Positions 13,235-23,762 are shown, counted from the stretch's first letter. The stretch is DNA of 64,000 nucleotides from Hemileia vastatrix (GCA_030280995.1 JASXTE010000008.1:25388693-25452692), one strand, 5' to 3'. Notes: generated from the letters alone by a model not told the origin. Made by a program: numbers and translations.

Positions 13235-14521
13235 ATGCCTTCCTCACTCTCAAATCGTGATAAGCTACATCAAGCAATGACTTTCATAGCTTTTAATCTC
13301 CTCTTTGACTCTGATTGCAATTCTGATTCCAATCTTGAAGAAGATTCTCTTTTTTTATAAAAATGTCCAGGAAAATTTACCTTCTTCTTAGAAAGCCTCA
13401 ATTACTTCATACCTCCAAGTAAGCCATTCAAACCCTTCTTAACCTATCTGTACCCAGTTTTAGACAGTTGTTCAGGACTTCCCAGGAATGTTTCCTTAGA
13501 TTGCTTGAGACTATTCAGGACCACTCCATCTTTCACAATAGTTCACAAAAACCACAATGTGATACTTCAATTCAATCGGCCATCACACTATTCCATTTGG
13601 GTTCCAACGGTAATGGAGCTGCCTTGAAACATTTGGAAAATGTCTTTAATTTAGGGTATGGCTCTGTTAACACTTATACAAAACAATGCATCACCACTAT
13701 AAACTCCTTTGAATCTAAACTTCTCACCTGTCCAACTAAAGAAGAGCAACTTGAATCATCTCAGGTTATGCAGTAAGAGGGCTTCCCAGGATGTATTGGT
13801 TTTGTTGATGGTACTACTATTCCTTTGAGTCAGAAACCTGCTCAAGGTGGAAAAAATTACTTTGACTGTAAAAAGAGCTGGCTTATTTTTAATTCCATTC
13901 TTTCTTTTTATTTTATACTACCACAAGCAACTATATCTTCTCTATAGATATTCAATTTCTGTTCAGCTTATATGTGATGTGAACAAAAAATTTATATCTT
14001 TCTTTGCTGGCTATCCTGGTTCATGTCATGACTTTTATTTCTTTCAAAGAATGCAAATTTCAAAAGAACCTGAAAAATTCTTCAATGAAGATCAGTATCT
14101 TCTGGAAGATTCTGCTTATGTGAATGGAAAGTATGTACTTCCTGCTTTTTGGGGAGAAGAATCTGAAGACAGTCAAAATGCCAAGCTCAACAATCATTTG
14201 GAAAAGTCAAGAGTCCTTATTGAAAATTCTATTGGAATCTTGAAAGCTTGTTTTTCAAGTTCAAGGGAATTAAGAAGTCCTCTTAGAAATAGGTCAGAAA
14301 TGGAGAAAGTGATCAACTGGAATCTGTGCTGCACTATACTTCATAACCTACTTGCTGACCTCAAAGATCAATGGTTAGAGTTGTATAAAGATGAACAAGT
14401 TGAAACACCTCCCACTATATCCAACTCTTATATTTCTCAAATCACTAGCATATGGGCAAAAATTCTTCCAATAACACTAGCACATTGGGAGATTTATTAT
14501 TTTTTTCTTAAATTATCATGA
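13235..14521 (+). pseudogene. PIF/Harbinger-type transposase relic (DDE_Tnp_4)
   Basis: Homology runs from about MPSSLSNRDKLHQ (13235) to NLLADLKDQW (14370). It includes a helix-turn-helix-like region (GNGAALKHLENVFNLGYGSV near 13611-13670) and the catalytic signatures GFPGCIGFVDGT (first Asp near 13808), YPGSCHDFYFF near 14010, LLEDSAY (second Asp near 14109) and IENSIGILKACF (Glu near 14222). These are the three acidic residues of the IS5/PIF superfamily nuclease, which cuts and pastes the element at its terminal repeats. A frameshift near 13360, a stop (TAA) at 13774 and a probable short intron around 13875-13945 interrupt the frame. It reads inward from the terminal repeat at 12947. Confidence 0.82.
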
Positions 14522-15050
14522 TTTTCATTTCATTTTTATCTACTATTAATCTTTCTTCTCACTGAGATACACTCCATCATCATGCCAATAATACTCCAAA
14601 TTTTCTCAATAAAACCCTTTTAATTTTTTTCATACTCTTCAAATGATTAAGTTGCATGTATTATTCTCTTGATTTTGTAATTTTATTTTTGCATATTGAC
14701 TTTTTTTTGAATTTTCAGTGGAATTCTCTTTTTCCCTGTCTATTTTATTTTTGGTCACCACCTCAAAATGAAATCACATATTTTCAGCTATTGCATGAGT
14801 TTTCATTCATTCCTTTTTTTTATTCATCCCTTATATCCTTTTTCACTTCTGCTCAAAGTCCCTCAAACATTTTGGTTTCATTTATTTTCTAATCTCATCT
14901 CTCCAGGTAAGTCATTTTATTCATTTCTTTTGATTTTTTGTTTGCTACTTATGATTTTTTTAATTTTTTTCTGTTTTCTTTTTTTAAGTGGTTCTTTTTC
15001 TGGTTTTCAAGGTTAAATTAACTCTTTTTTTTAAACTCCACCATCCCCTC
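14522..15050. other. T-rich noncoding stretch
   Basis: Long T and C/T runs follow the transposase relic. The open frames here are Phe/Ser/Leu-rich compositional artefacts. The sequence passes into the C-rich arm of the foldback. Confidence 0.5.
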
Positions 15051-15620
15051 TTTATCCCTCCTTAGCCTGGTCATTATCCCACCTTTCCCCCCTCCTTGGT
15101 GTCTTCATTCCCAACTTTCCCTTCTCTTTGCCTGCCTCTAACCCCCCTTTCCTTCCTCCTTGGCTGCCTCAAACCCCCCTTTCCTCCCCCTATTACACCC
15201 TCAAAACCCCTTTTCCTCCCCCCTATTACACCCTCAACCCCCCCTATGCCTGCTTCAAACCTCCCCTATAACCCCCTCAAATCCCCCCTACACCCGCTTC
15301 TATTCCCCCCTCCCTATTTACTTATTAAAAAATGGTTGATAAAAATTGTTTTTTATCAATTGAACAGGTTGGGGCGGGTTAAGGGAGGGTTTTGAAGGGG
15401 GTTTAGTTGGGGGGGGTTTGAAGCGGGTTTAGAGAGAGATTGAGGGGGTTATTCAAGGGGGTTATAGGAGGGAGTTTAGGGGGTTTTGGAGAGGTTTTAG
15501 GGTGGTCTTTTGGGGTGGTTTTGAGAGGGTGTGGGGGTGTTTTGGGGCTGTTTTGGTGAGGATTTAGGGGGTTGGAGGGAGTTTACAATGGGATTTGGAG
15601 AAGCTTTACAAGGGGAGAAA
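15051..15620. repeat. Large imperfect foldback, C-rich arm then G-rich arm
   Basis: From about 15051 to 15320 the plus strand is C-rich with recurring CCCCCTATAACCCCCTCAAA-like blocks. From about 15366 to 15620 it is G-rich with the reverse complements (GAAGCGGGTTTAG, TTGAGGGGGTTAT, GGGGGTTATAGGAGG). The centre holds TTGATAAAAA/TTTTTATCAA around 15338-15360. The arms could extrude as a cruciform or form G-quadruplexes on opposite strands. It lies between the transposase and dioxygenase relics. Confidence 0.7.
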
Positions 15621-15862
15621 GGGGAATAATGAAGGAGTAATGAAAACATTAACAAAGAGGTTTTACAGGAACCAATGAGGGAGCAATTAAAAAATTGACA
15701 GAAAATTATTATTAAAATCTAATTTTTTTTCTTTTTTTTAGTTTTTTTGTCCAGAACTAACCAAAAAAACTCATCAAATGGAAGTAAAGTAATAATCTTT
15801 AAAGTTATTTAATTTAAATTGTGTGAGTTTTTAATTATTTTTAAAAAAAGTTTGATGTTTTT

Positions 15863-17167
15863 TTGACCAGTAAAAGATTTTTTCAGAAAAAAATATATCT
15901 GTTTAATCTGATTCAAGCCTTACACCTCTATCTTTATCATTATCTTCTTTATCATCTTCTTCAATTTCTACTTCATTTCCATCATCAAAAAAAATTTCAG
16001 AAAAATTGTCAAAAAATGAAAATTTGTCTAAAAATATTTCTGAAAAAAAAATCTGTTTCTTCTGATTCAAGCCTTACACCTCTATCTTCATTATTATCTT
16101 CTTTATCATCTTCTTTAATTTCTACTTCAATTCAATTTTCTTCCAAACCTTCAAAAATAAAAAATGATGATCAATCTTATAAAAATAAAAGAATGATAAA
16201 AAAATATACTTGAATATTTTATTTGGGAATATATCAAAAATCAGGTATTATAAAACTAAATTAAATAAAGAATAAATATCTCAAGAATTTACCTCAAGAT
16301 ATTGAATATCTAACCAAATTTGGAGGTGATGAAGCTAAAGCTGTAATCAGTAATACTTTTAAACCTCAATTTATTTACAAAAATCATTCATTTAATGGAC
16401 TTAAAGATGAATCCTTCATTCAACTATCTGATCTCATTATGACACTATATCAAATGGCTTTGGTTTGCTTACCAATAAGGAATAAGAATTTGCTTGGTGG
16501 TATCATGATTGGTTTAGGATGAAGACCAGGATTTATTAAAGGATATTCTCTTGGTAAGTATAATAATCTTTATTGATTCATTCTTAATGTAGTTCACTCA
16601 TTTTAATTCTATAGGAATCTGTTCTTTACTCAGAAATTAATCTAAAGCGGAAATATATAATGATTTTTGAAAATGGGATTCTTTACCTTCCTTTAATTCT
16701 TTTCTTGCTCTTTGACTTAAAAACTCTGTAATAAAGCTTTTCAAAAAAATCACGAACTTGAAACCCGAGTTGGAATTCCAAATTGGTGCGACTCTGAAAT
16801 GGAAGAAATTAGCAATGAGTATCTATTTTTTTCAAATGTTATAATTACCCATTCTGGATTTCATAACAAGATACATACCAATTCAAATGATGCAAATTAT
16901 CTTACTTTGGGGATCTTCTCTTATACCAATCCTATTACTGGACAACCTATTCCTTCACCTGATAAGAGCAAAGGACACAGTTTATATTTACCAGATCATA
17001 GATTCATAATTAATTTTGGATTAGGAAATGGAATCATCAAATCAATTTGGAACTCTTTTCTTAATAATAACCAAACAACAAAATTTCCTCCAGGTTTGGA
17101 ATCTTGTCACAACTTTACTCATTTTGGCTGTTCATTCCAAATAATTCAAAAGCTAATCCAAAGATAG
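15863..17167 (+). pseudogene. TET/JBP-like 2OG-Fe(II) dioxygenase relic
   Basis: The Ser/Lys-rich start (15863-16213) is low complexity. Family-like sequence follows from about 16280: YLTKFGGDEAKAVI, then IMIGLG-stop-RPGFIKGYSLG (TGA where Trp is usual), a probable intron (GTAAGT at 16555, acceptor CTATAG at 16614), GIPNWCD near 16771, and an open C-terminal part 16799-17167 with FSYTNPITGQPIPSPDK, GHSLYLPDHR and THFGCSFQI. From memory, fungal TET/JBP-like dioxygenases, which oxidise methylated bases using Fe(II) and 2-oxoglutarate, have this layout. Stops and frame changes show it is dead. The HxD ligand appears as HTN and the distal His position as Asn in NNNQTTKF. The assignment is by pattern only. 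Confidence 0.65.
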
Positions 17168-17319
17168 ATAAGGTAAAAAAAGAAGGTAAAAGTAATAAAT
17201 TAAATAAAACTTTAGGTATATCAAAAAATTAGGGGGATTTGTAAAGTAATCATATATTTTTTATTCTTTCATAAATGTTTAATAAATAAATCTGATATTT
17301 CAATTTTCTAAACAAAATT
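17168..17319. other. Downstream flank of the dioxygenase relic, ending in target site
   Basis: AT-rich 3' flank that aligns with the reverse complement of about 63610-63680. Its last five bases, AAATT (17315-17319), are repeated at 26091-26095 as the target duplication of element 2. Confidence 0.75.
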
Positions 17320-18144
17320 TGTCAAGGTACACTTTTTGTCTAGAAGATTTGGTACGTAGTTCTACGAGGATTTAAAAGGCTTAAATGGATTCTCAACAAT
17401 TTTGTACGTATTTCTTAATTCAAAGATGAATATTTTTACTCAATAAAAGAGGTAGGATTAAAATATTAATATAATTTATAAATTAGAATTACGCTATTGT
17501 AAATACTAATGATATAGAATATAAGAATAAGTGTTTATTTGGTTAATTGTTGTAATAAAATGGTATGGTAAAATAGAATGATCAAAAGACAACAAAAAGA
17601 GAGGCCTTTTATAGGCAAAGGAGAGACAAAGCACGGAAAACAAATTCTAAAAACAGTAGGAAAAGAGAGAGAAAAAGAACATTCCAGAAAGAGTATTTCA
17701 AATAATAAAGTTATTCTAAAAAGAAGGCGTCAAAAAGATGTATTTACAGAGTATGTCAGAAATACATCAATATTTTTAATATTTACTGTAAAAGTCAATC
17801 CTAAATAAGAAATTTGATTTTTTTGTATATATTTAATATTATTTGAATATTTAAATCTTATTTTATCTTTGTATTTATTTTTTAATATAAAATTTTATTT
17901 TTTCCCAACCTGTCAAATGAGCACGGTGTTAGAGAAAAATATAAGGGACAAAATTATAATTTTAATTTTAATTATTTATTTAATTAATTAATTTAATTTT
18001 AACATTTTGTAATTAGTTAATTTATTATAACTAATTTTAATGTAACTAAATGATAATTAAATGATAATTAAAAATGATAGGGTGCGGCTTCATCCAGTAA
18101 ATAATTAATTATTTCACTGGGTAAGTCTAGTAGCCTGGCTGACA
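17320..18144 (-). repeat. 3' LTR of element 2
   Basis: On the minus strand it runs TGTCAGCCAGGCTACT to TACCTTGACA, with a TGTC/GACA inverted terminus. It matches 25266-26090 except at about two bases (AGAAGGCGTC versus AGATGGCGTC, and TTCCCAACC versus TTCACAACC). The 76-codon plus-strand frame at 17578 lies inside it and recurs in the other LTR, so it is not a gene. Confidence 0.95.
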
Positions 18145-18156
18145 CTCCCTCACTCT
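18145..18156 (-). other. Polypurine tract of element 2
   Basis: AGAGTGAGGGAG on the minus strand, immediately before the TGTCAG of the 3' LTR, as in elements 1, 3 and 4. Confidence 0.8.
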
Positions 18157-18179
18157 AAAAAAAACAATAAAAAAAAATG

Positions 18180-21100
18180 CTATGATTTTTTCTTTTTATA
18201 CTTTTTTAGTAGAGTAGGAATATTAGATATCTCCTTCCCAGGTATCCAAGAATCATATTCAGATGATTTATTCTTGAATCTCAATAAGTATTCTGTACCT
18301 TTCTCAGCAGTGACTATTCTGTCATTTAAAATTTTTTCAATTTCTGCTGTCTCAGTGATTTCATTTGGGGTTTTCTTTGGTCTACCCCTCCTTTTTGGAA
18401 ATAAATCACTATTGGATGTGTAAGGTTTCAAAAGAGATATTGGAAAAACAGGATGTTTTCTGTCATATGGGGAATACAGAATAACTTCAACTGCATTATC
18501 TCCAATCATTCTTCTGACAACAAAAGGACCAACAAATGGATCTTTTAATTTGTTATTACCTTGTAAGTTGAAGTGGACTGTAGAAATCAACACTTCATCA
18601 CCCTTTTTAAAAGTGTATTCTTTATGGGATTTGTCCCATCTTTTCTTCTCATATTCAAATGATTTTTCAATAAATTTTTGAGCATGATTTCTGCATAGTT
18701 GTTGCATTTGAAGAAAAGATTTTACACCAGGATGTATATCCAATTTAGGTATTTTGTTATTGAGAATTTGGGCAGGAGTATTAGGAACATATCCAAGCCA
18801 GAGCTCAAAAGGCTTCCTTTGAGTAACAGAATGAACAGTGCTATTATAAGCAAATTCTAACCCAGGAAGTAAGGTAACCCAATCATGAGTGAATCTGTCA
18901 TTATCTTTATACTCAAGGCCAAAGGCACAATATCTTCTTATCATGTCCTCTAAAGTCTGAATCATTCTTTCAGCTAAACCATCAGTCTGAGGGTGATGGG
19001 CAGTAGAAAGTTTCAGATCACAACCACAAACATCCAACAGAGACATCCAAAATTCAGAAGTAAATTTAGGGTCTCTGTCAGAGATTATGGCTTTAGGAAA
19101 ACCAGCAGTATTAAACATATGAGACCACCATAAGAAAGCTAATTCTTTAGTGGAAACATCCTTGTGGGTAGGGATAAATTTACACATTTTTGTGAATCTG
19201 TCCACAATAACCCAACAAGAGTTATAACTGTCTTTACCAGCAATAGGTAATCCTGTTACAAAATCCATGTTTATTATTTGCCATGGGGCATCAGGAGGTT
19301 CAATATGTTGCATTAATCCTGCTCTTTTACCAGTTAATCTTTTTGATTTTTGGCATGAATCACAGGATTCAACATATAATTTTGTGTCTTCAGACATATT
19401 AGCCCACCAAGCAGTGTTCTTAATTCTGATCACTGTTTTGTCAAGATCAAAATGTCCAGCTAATATTTCATCATGACAAATTTTCAAGATGATTTCTTTC
19501 ATAGAAGGAGGAATAACAATAACATTACTCAACTTTCTTCTATAATATAGATATCCTTCATCAATTGAAAATTTTCTTTTTTCCAAACCTTTTTGGTACT
19601 TTGGTGGAAGGGTTTTAATTAATGCTTGTATTGAAGCATTCTTTGGATCATTTAATATGGTGCATAACTTTTTCAAGTCAGTGTCCTTATCATATGATTC
19701 CAGAATAAGCTGTAATAGCTCTTCCTCCATATCAACCACATATATCCCATGGATATGGATAATTTCATCCTCAGGATCATATGCAGGATTTGAGTCATCA
19801 TTTGGTAAGGGTAACCTTGATAACATATCCACATTTGAGTGACCAATACCAGCTCTGTGAACAATTGTCATTCTCCCTCTGTACTCTTGAACAGCCAGCT
19901 GCCATCTAAACATATGTCTATTAGGTGTTTTCAAGTTTAAAAGGGATTTAACTGCACTGCAGTCAGTGACAAGCTCAAATTTCTGGTCATCTAGGTAATA
20001 ATGAAGCTTTTCTAGAGCCCATACTACAGCTAAACACTCTAATTGAGTAGCACCATATTTCAATTCACTATTTCTCAAGGTTCTTGAAATATAACAAATT
20101 ACTACTTCTGAAACTTTATCATTTATCACTTGTTTTTGATGGAGGGCAGCACCAAGACCAATGAAACTGGCATCAGTGTACAAAACAAATGGTTGATCAA
20201 AGTCAGGTAAAGCAAGAATTGGTGCTGACATCAAACAGTGTTTCATAGTGTCAAAGGCTCTTTGTCTTTCACTATTCCAGACAAAAGCAACATCCTTTCT
20301 AGTTAATTGGGTAAGGGGTAAAGCTATGACTTGGTAATTTTTAATATACTGTCTATAGTATCCACACATTCCCAAAAAACTTTGGAGCTCTCTTACTGTT
20401 GTAGGAGCTTTCACCTGTTGTATGGCTGCCACTTTGTTCTGGTCAACACATATCTGTAAGCCTGAAACAACATGGCCAAGAACTTTTAAAGAATGGAAAC
20501 CAAATTTACATTTCTTCAAAGCAAGTGTCATATTTATTTCGTCCATTTTCTGGAATACTTTACACAGGTGTTTAAGATGGTCCTCAAATGTTTTTGAGAA
20601 TATAATGATATCATCAATATAAACCATCAGCCAACCTTCAATTATCTCTTGATGGAATGTGTTATCCATTACTTTTTGGAAAACAGAAGGGGCATTTTTA
20701 GGGCCAAATGGCATCCTAATATACTTATAAATACCCATATGAGTGGCAATCATCAGAAAGTTCTGAGAGTTTTTCTCAACAGGTACCTGGTGATATCCCT
20801 TATTACCATCCAAACAGCTGATATATTTAGCACCTTGTAAAGTAGCATGTATAGAGCTGATTCTAGGTAAAGGATAGATATCATCAACAGTATAAGTATT
20901 TAGTGCTCTATAATCACCACATAACCTGGCTTTATCTTTCTCATAAGAAATTAGGACAGGTGAGATAACACAATATTTAGGTGTTTCAACTACCTTTTCA
21001 ATAATATTCATTTTTAAAAGGGTAGAGATATTATCTTCAATATCTTTTCTCTTTGTGGGAGAAGCAGGATAAGGCTTCTTCTTTAAACTAGGTGGTATAT

Positions 21101-23762
21101 CAGTTAATGGGCAAGACAATGAAAGTTTCATTTCCTCTTTAACTAATCCCAGTTCATGTGACCCATGAGCAAAGGCCATAGGAAAAGATTTTATCAAGTT
21201 AATGATGGAATCTTTATCCTCACCAGAAAGTTGTTCTCCAAAAGAGGCATTGTCAATTTCAGACATAAGGGCATGCATTTCCTTTGTAGATCTTCCTTTA
21301 TATTGAACCACAGAATTACATGTGTTCAATTCTGGTTTTAATAATTTTTTAGGGGAGGAAATTTTAAATTTTCTCTTCCCATTCAACCCCATTGTGAAAC
21401 ATTGGTTTGAGGGATCCAATTTTATGCCATACTTGGTTAAAATATCATTCCCTACAATAAACCAATTGCTCAAGTTATCATTTTTCATGACAACAAAATC
21501 ACAAATAGCTCTTACAAAACCATGGTTATATTTAAAAAACACTGTGGCTTTGTATTTACCAATGGGGGACAAAACAGAGCCATACCCTCTCCAATTTTCA
21601 GAAATGATAGGCAACAGGTTAGATTTATAGTCTTGATCTACTGAGGCAAGTGCTCTTTCAGATACCACACTTCCTCCAGCTCCAGAATCCAGAACAACTT
21701 CAATGCTGGTTCCATTAATCAAGACTGGTGCCTTAAGAGGGGCAATAACAATTGAGTTATCCTCAATGTTCTTTATGATCTCAGCATCCTCAACTGTAGA
21801 TAAATCATTATTATCAATGTCAATAGTATTTAAATAATGAATATCTTCTTCCAGCATCAAGATTTCTTGTTGAGATTCATATGAAATATTGCTGGCACAA
21901 TCACTTGATGTATCATCCAGTGCCACTGTGTCATCAGCATGCTCCTCTGTTTGTTCCACAAGATTTATCTTCTTGTCACAAACATGGCCTTTCTGCCAAG
22001 GCTTGTTGCACTTGAAGCAAGTGTTTGTTGCATACTTCTTTGGTGCAACAGGGGCAGAAGGTTTACCAACCTTTTCCAGAGGTTTTTGTTGGTAAGTGGA
22101 GGGTTTCTCCAAAGGGGTCCTAGGAATGAATCTTCTTGCATCATACTTATTGTTTAGAAGTATCTCATTGCAAGTATTAATGAAAGAAGAGGGTTCTTTG
22201 GAGAACTCAGTCCTAGCCACAATCAAGTCTCTCAGAGACATTGGTAATTTATAGAGGATCCTGTCCTTCCATAAATCAAACTCCATATTTGGGTCCATTG
22301 CCCTTAAGATTTTTACAAGTTTCATTAAAAACTCAATAGGTTTATCAGTAGAAGAGCTATATCTAGTTTCCTCATACTGCCTTTGTTGAGCCATTCTGAA
22401 CTTGGAGCCACCAAATTGTGCTTTAATTAATTTCTTCCAATCCTCCCATGAATAGTCATTCCCATCCAGGAGAACAGATTCATACCACATCAGGGCAACA
22501 TTAGTGAACAAAGAAATTAATTTGGACACAATTTCCTCATCTGGGAGTTTGTAAGAATTTTTTAAATTATCAATTCTGCAAATAAATTGTTGCCAATCAG
22601 AGGAAGAATCACCATCAAATGTTGGGTACTGGTCAAGTTTTGGCCAATTCTTTTGATTTGAAGGAGTCTCCTTAGTACTAGCTTGTTTCTGAGTAAGAAG
22701 CAGCTGTAATTTCTCTAATTGTGCTGAAATCTCATTGTTTAATCCTTCTGTTGCAGATCCTGGTGCATCATCAGTTTTTGATGGAAACTCAGTGTTATCA
22801 ACAGGTATTTCTGGATCAATTTTTATTTTAGACGAACTAGCCACAGGTACTGGTTGAGAATCCTGCACTATATGTTCCTTCACAGAATTGTCAGAATATT
22901 TTTGGTCATTTAACAATGAGTTCAATGTTTCTTCAATGGTTGTTCGTCTTGTTTTCATTCTTGGAAGACTAGATAAACTTTCATTGACAGTTGCAAAAGA
23001 TAATTGATTTTTATGTTGAAAAGATGACAACTGGTCACTCAATCTTTCCAGATTTATCTTATCTATCTCTACCTCCTGGCAACAGGCAGATACAGTATCT
23101 TTTAGTTTAGACAAATCATTTTTTATATTTTGCCATAAAGCAATTTTCTTTTCATGGGTTGCTTTGTAATGAGACAATTCATCAGAGACTCTCTGTGCTT
23201 CACTTTTTAATGCTTGATAACCCTGATCAGTTAACAAACTATTATATCTCTGAGTCAATTGCATATTGTTCATTATATGATTTTGCTTGGCAATAATATC
23301 TCTCAAGTGCTCATCATTAATTCTTGCTACATCCGGAGTGTTTCTCAATAAGGAAACTGAGTAACTTTCCAGACTCTCATAGAACTCAGGGTCAAGAGTT
23401 TCATCAATCACAGCCATATCAGGATTAATCATTGAGGTAGCAATTAAAAGTAATGGATTGGATACATGAGATAACTGTCTACTATTCCCAGCCTCTATAG
23501 GTCTCAAGGTTTCATCTTGCCTTCCAGATTTACCTGAAGGAACAGAGTCAGCCACAAGAAAAGGCACTTGAGAATCAATAGAGGGACGTACCAGGGTTTG
23601 CTGGGTATCACCATATTGGGCTTCCTTCTTCTTTTGCCTCCTTGATAAGGGTGGGGAGGAGTGGGGTTTGCCTGGGTGGGCCTTGATGGACCTACCTGAG
23701 GTAATTGATGCTGATTTTGAGCTAAGTAGTCCCACTGAGTGTTGAGCCAGTCCCACTGCCAC
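18180..23762 (-). CDS. ORF2 Gag-Pol polyprotein of element 2
   Basis: Uninterrupted frame of 1,860 codons encoding the self-copying machinery. In order: Gln/Ser-rich coiled-coil region (22700-23430), capsid (about 22135-22655; WPKLDQYPTFDG to NNKYDARRF), zinc knuckle CFKCNKPWQKGHVC (near 21977-22022), aspartic protease VLDSGAGGSVVS (near 21690), reverse transcriptase with YIDD at 20600-20621, RNase H (LYTDASFIGLG near 20180; TDCSAVKSLL near 19960), integrase with HHCC zinc finger (19370-19480) and DDE residues in NMDF (19265), SDRDPKF (19080) and GLAERM (18975), AT-hook-like RRGRPKK, and a chromodomain-like tail. The frame opens with GTG at 23762. Homology with sister elements starts near 23594, and the first ATG is at 23432, so the true start or joining mechanism to ORF1 is unresolved. 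Confidence 0.93.
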   Translation of the reverse strand: MAVGLAQHSVGLLSSKSASITSGRSIKAHPGKPHSSPPLSRRQKKKEAQYGDTQQTLVRPSIDSQVPFLVADSVPSGKSGRQDETLRPIEAGNSRQLSHVSNPLLLIATSMINPDMAVIDETLDPEFYESLESYSVSLLRNTPDVARINDEHLRDIIAKQNHIMNNMQLTQRYNSLLTDQGYQALKSEAQRVSDELSHYKATHEKKIALWQNIKNDLSKLKDTVSACCQEVEIDKINLERLSDQLSSFQHKNQLSFATVNESLSSLPRMKTRRTTIEETLNSLLNDQKYSDNSVKEHIVQDSQPVPVASSSKIKIDPEIPVDNTEFPSKTDDAPGSATEGLNNEISAQLEKLQLLLTQKQASTKETPSNQKNWPKLDQYPTFDGDSSSDWQQFICRIDNLKNSYKLPDEEIVSKLISLFTNVALMWYESVLLDGNDYSWEDWKKLIKAQFGGSKFRMAQQRQYEETRYSSSTDKPIEFLMKLVKILRAMDPNMEFDLWKDRILYKLPMSLRDLIVARTEFSKEPSSFINTCNEILLNNKYDARRFIPRTPLEKPSTYQQKPLEKVGKPSAPVAPKKYATNTCFKCNKPWQKGHVCDKKINLVEQTEEHADDTVALDDTSSDCASNISYESQQEILMLEEDIHYLNTIDIDNNDLSTVEDAEIIKNIEDNSIVIAPLKAPVLINGTSIEVVLDSGAGGSVVSERALASVDQDYKSNLLPIISENWRGYGSVLSPIGKYKATVFFKYNHGFVRAICDFVVMKNDNLSNWFIVGNDILTKYGIKLDPSNQCFTMGLNGKRKFKISSPKKLLKPELNTCNSVVQYKGRSTKEMHALMSEIDNASFGEQLSGEDKDSIINLIKSFPMAFAHGSHELGLVKEEMKLSLSCPLTDIPPSLKKKPYPASPTKRKDIEDNISTLLKMNIIEKVVETPKYCVISPVLISYEKDKARLCGDYRALNTYTVDDIYPLPRISSIHATLQGAKYISCLDGNKGYHQVPVEKNSQNFLMIATHMGIYKYIRMPFGPKNAPSVFQKVMDNTFHQEIIEGWLMVYIDDIIIFSKTFEDHLKHLCKVFQKMDEINMTLALKKCKFGFHSLKVLGHVVSGLQICVDQNKVAAIQQVKAPTTVRELQSFLGMCGYYRQYIKNYQVIALPLTQLTRKDVAFVWNSERQRAFDTMKHCLMSAPILALPDFDQPFVLYTDASFIGLGAALHQKQVINDKVSEVVICYISRTLRNSELKYGATQLECLAVVWALEKLHYYLDDQKFELVTDCSAVKSLLNLKTPNRHMFRWQLAVQEYRGRMTIVHRAGIGHSNVDMLSRLPLPNDDSNPAYDPEDEIIHIHGIYVVDMEEELLQLILESYDKDTDLKKLCTILNDPKNASIQALIKTLPPKYQKGLEKRKFSIDEGYLYYRRKLSNVIVIPPSMKEIILKICHDEILAGHFDLDKTVIRIKNTAWWANMSEDTKLYVESCDSCQKSKRLTGKRAGLMQHIEPPDAPWQIINMDFVTGLPIAGKDSYNSCWVIVDRFTKMCKFIPTHKDVSTKELAFLWWSHMFNTAGFPKAIISDRDPKFTSEFWMSLLDVCGCDLKLSTAHHPQTDGLAERMIQTLEDMIRRYCAFGLEYKDNDRFTHDWVTLLPGLEFAYNSTVHSVTQRKPFELWLGYVPNTPAQILNNKIPKLDIHPGVKSFLQMQQLCRNHAQKFIEKSFEYEKKRWDKSHKEYTFKKGDEVLISTVHFNLQGNNKLKDPFVGPFVVRRMIGDNAVEVILYSPYDRKHPVFPISLLKPYTSNSDLFPKRRGRPKKTPNEITETAEIEKILNDRIVTAEKGTEYLLRFKNKSSEYDSWIPGKEISNIPTLLKKYKKKKS
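18195..18400 (-). other. AT-hook-like motif and chromodomain-like tail of integrase
   Basis: RRGRPKKTPNEITETAEIEK leads into a module ending EYLLRFKNKSSEYDSW. The spacing and the Y-(x)-LRF...W pattern resemble the chromodomains that chromoviruses use to target heterochromatin, and the GRP core resembles a minor-groove AT-hook. It is kept in elements 1, 3 and 4. The usual KW pair is RF here, so the aromatic cage is partly changed. Confidence 0.65.
23534..23591 (-). other. Intron-like GT...AG segment at the ORF1/ORF2 junction of element 2
   Basis: 58 bp, GTACGT to CCTTCAG on the minus strand. Length is 1 mod 3, so splicing does not fuse ORF1 to ORF2; it yields TGG-TAA. ORF2 is open through the segment. 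Equivalents: 3859-3910 (52 bp), 31472-31529 (58 bp), 55888-55945 (58 bp). Confidence 0.55.

Noticed and set aside
15480..15600. Telomeric repeat tract (TTAGGG-like runs)
   Set aside because: Only scattered TTTAGGG-like matches within a G-rich foldback arm; no regular hexamer array.
17578..17808. 76-codon frame, identical apart from one residue at 25524-25754
   Set aside because: Both copies are in the LTRs of element 2, antisense to the element, Lys/Arg-rich by composition; no evidence of translation.
23591..23762. Programmed -1 frameshift heptamer joining ORF1 to ORF2 in element 2
   Set aside because: ORF2 is indeed in the -1 frame, but I found no X-XXY-YYZ slippery heptamer in the overlap; other mechanisms are left open.
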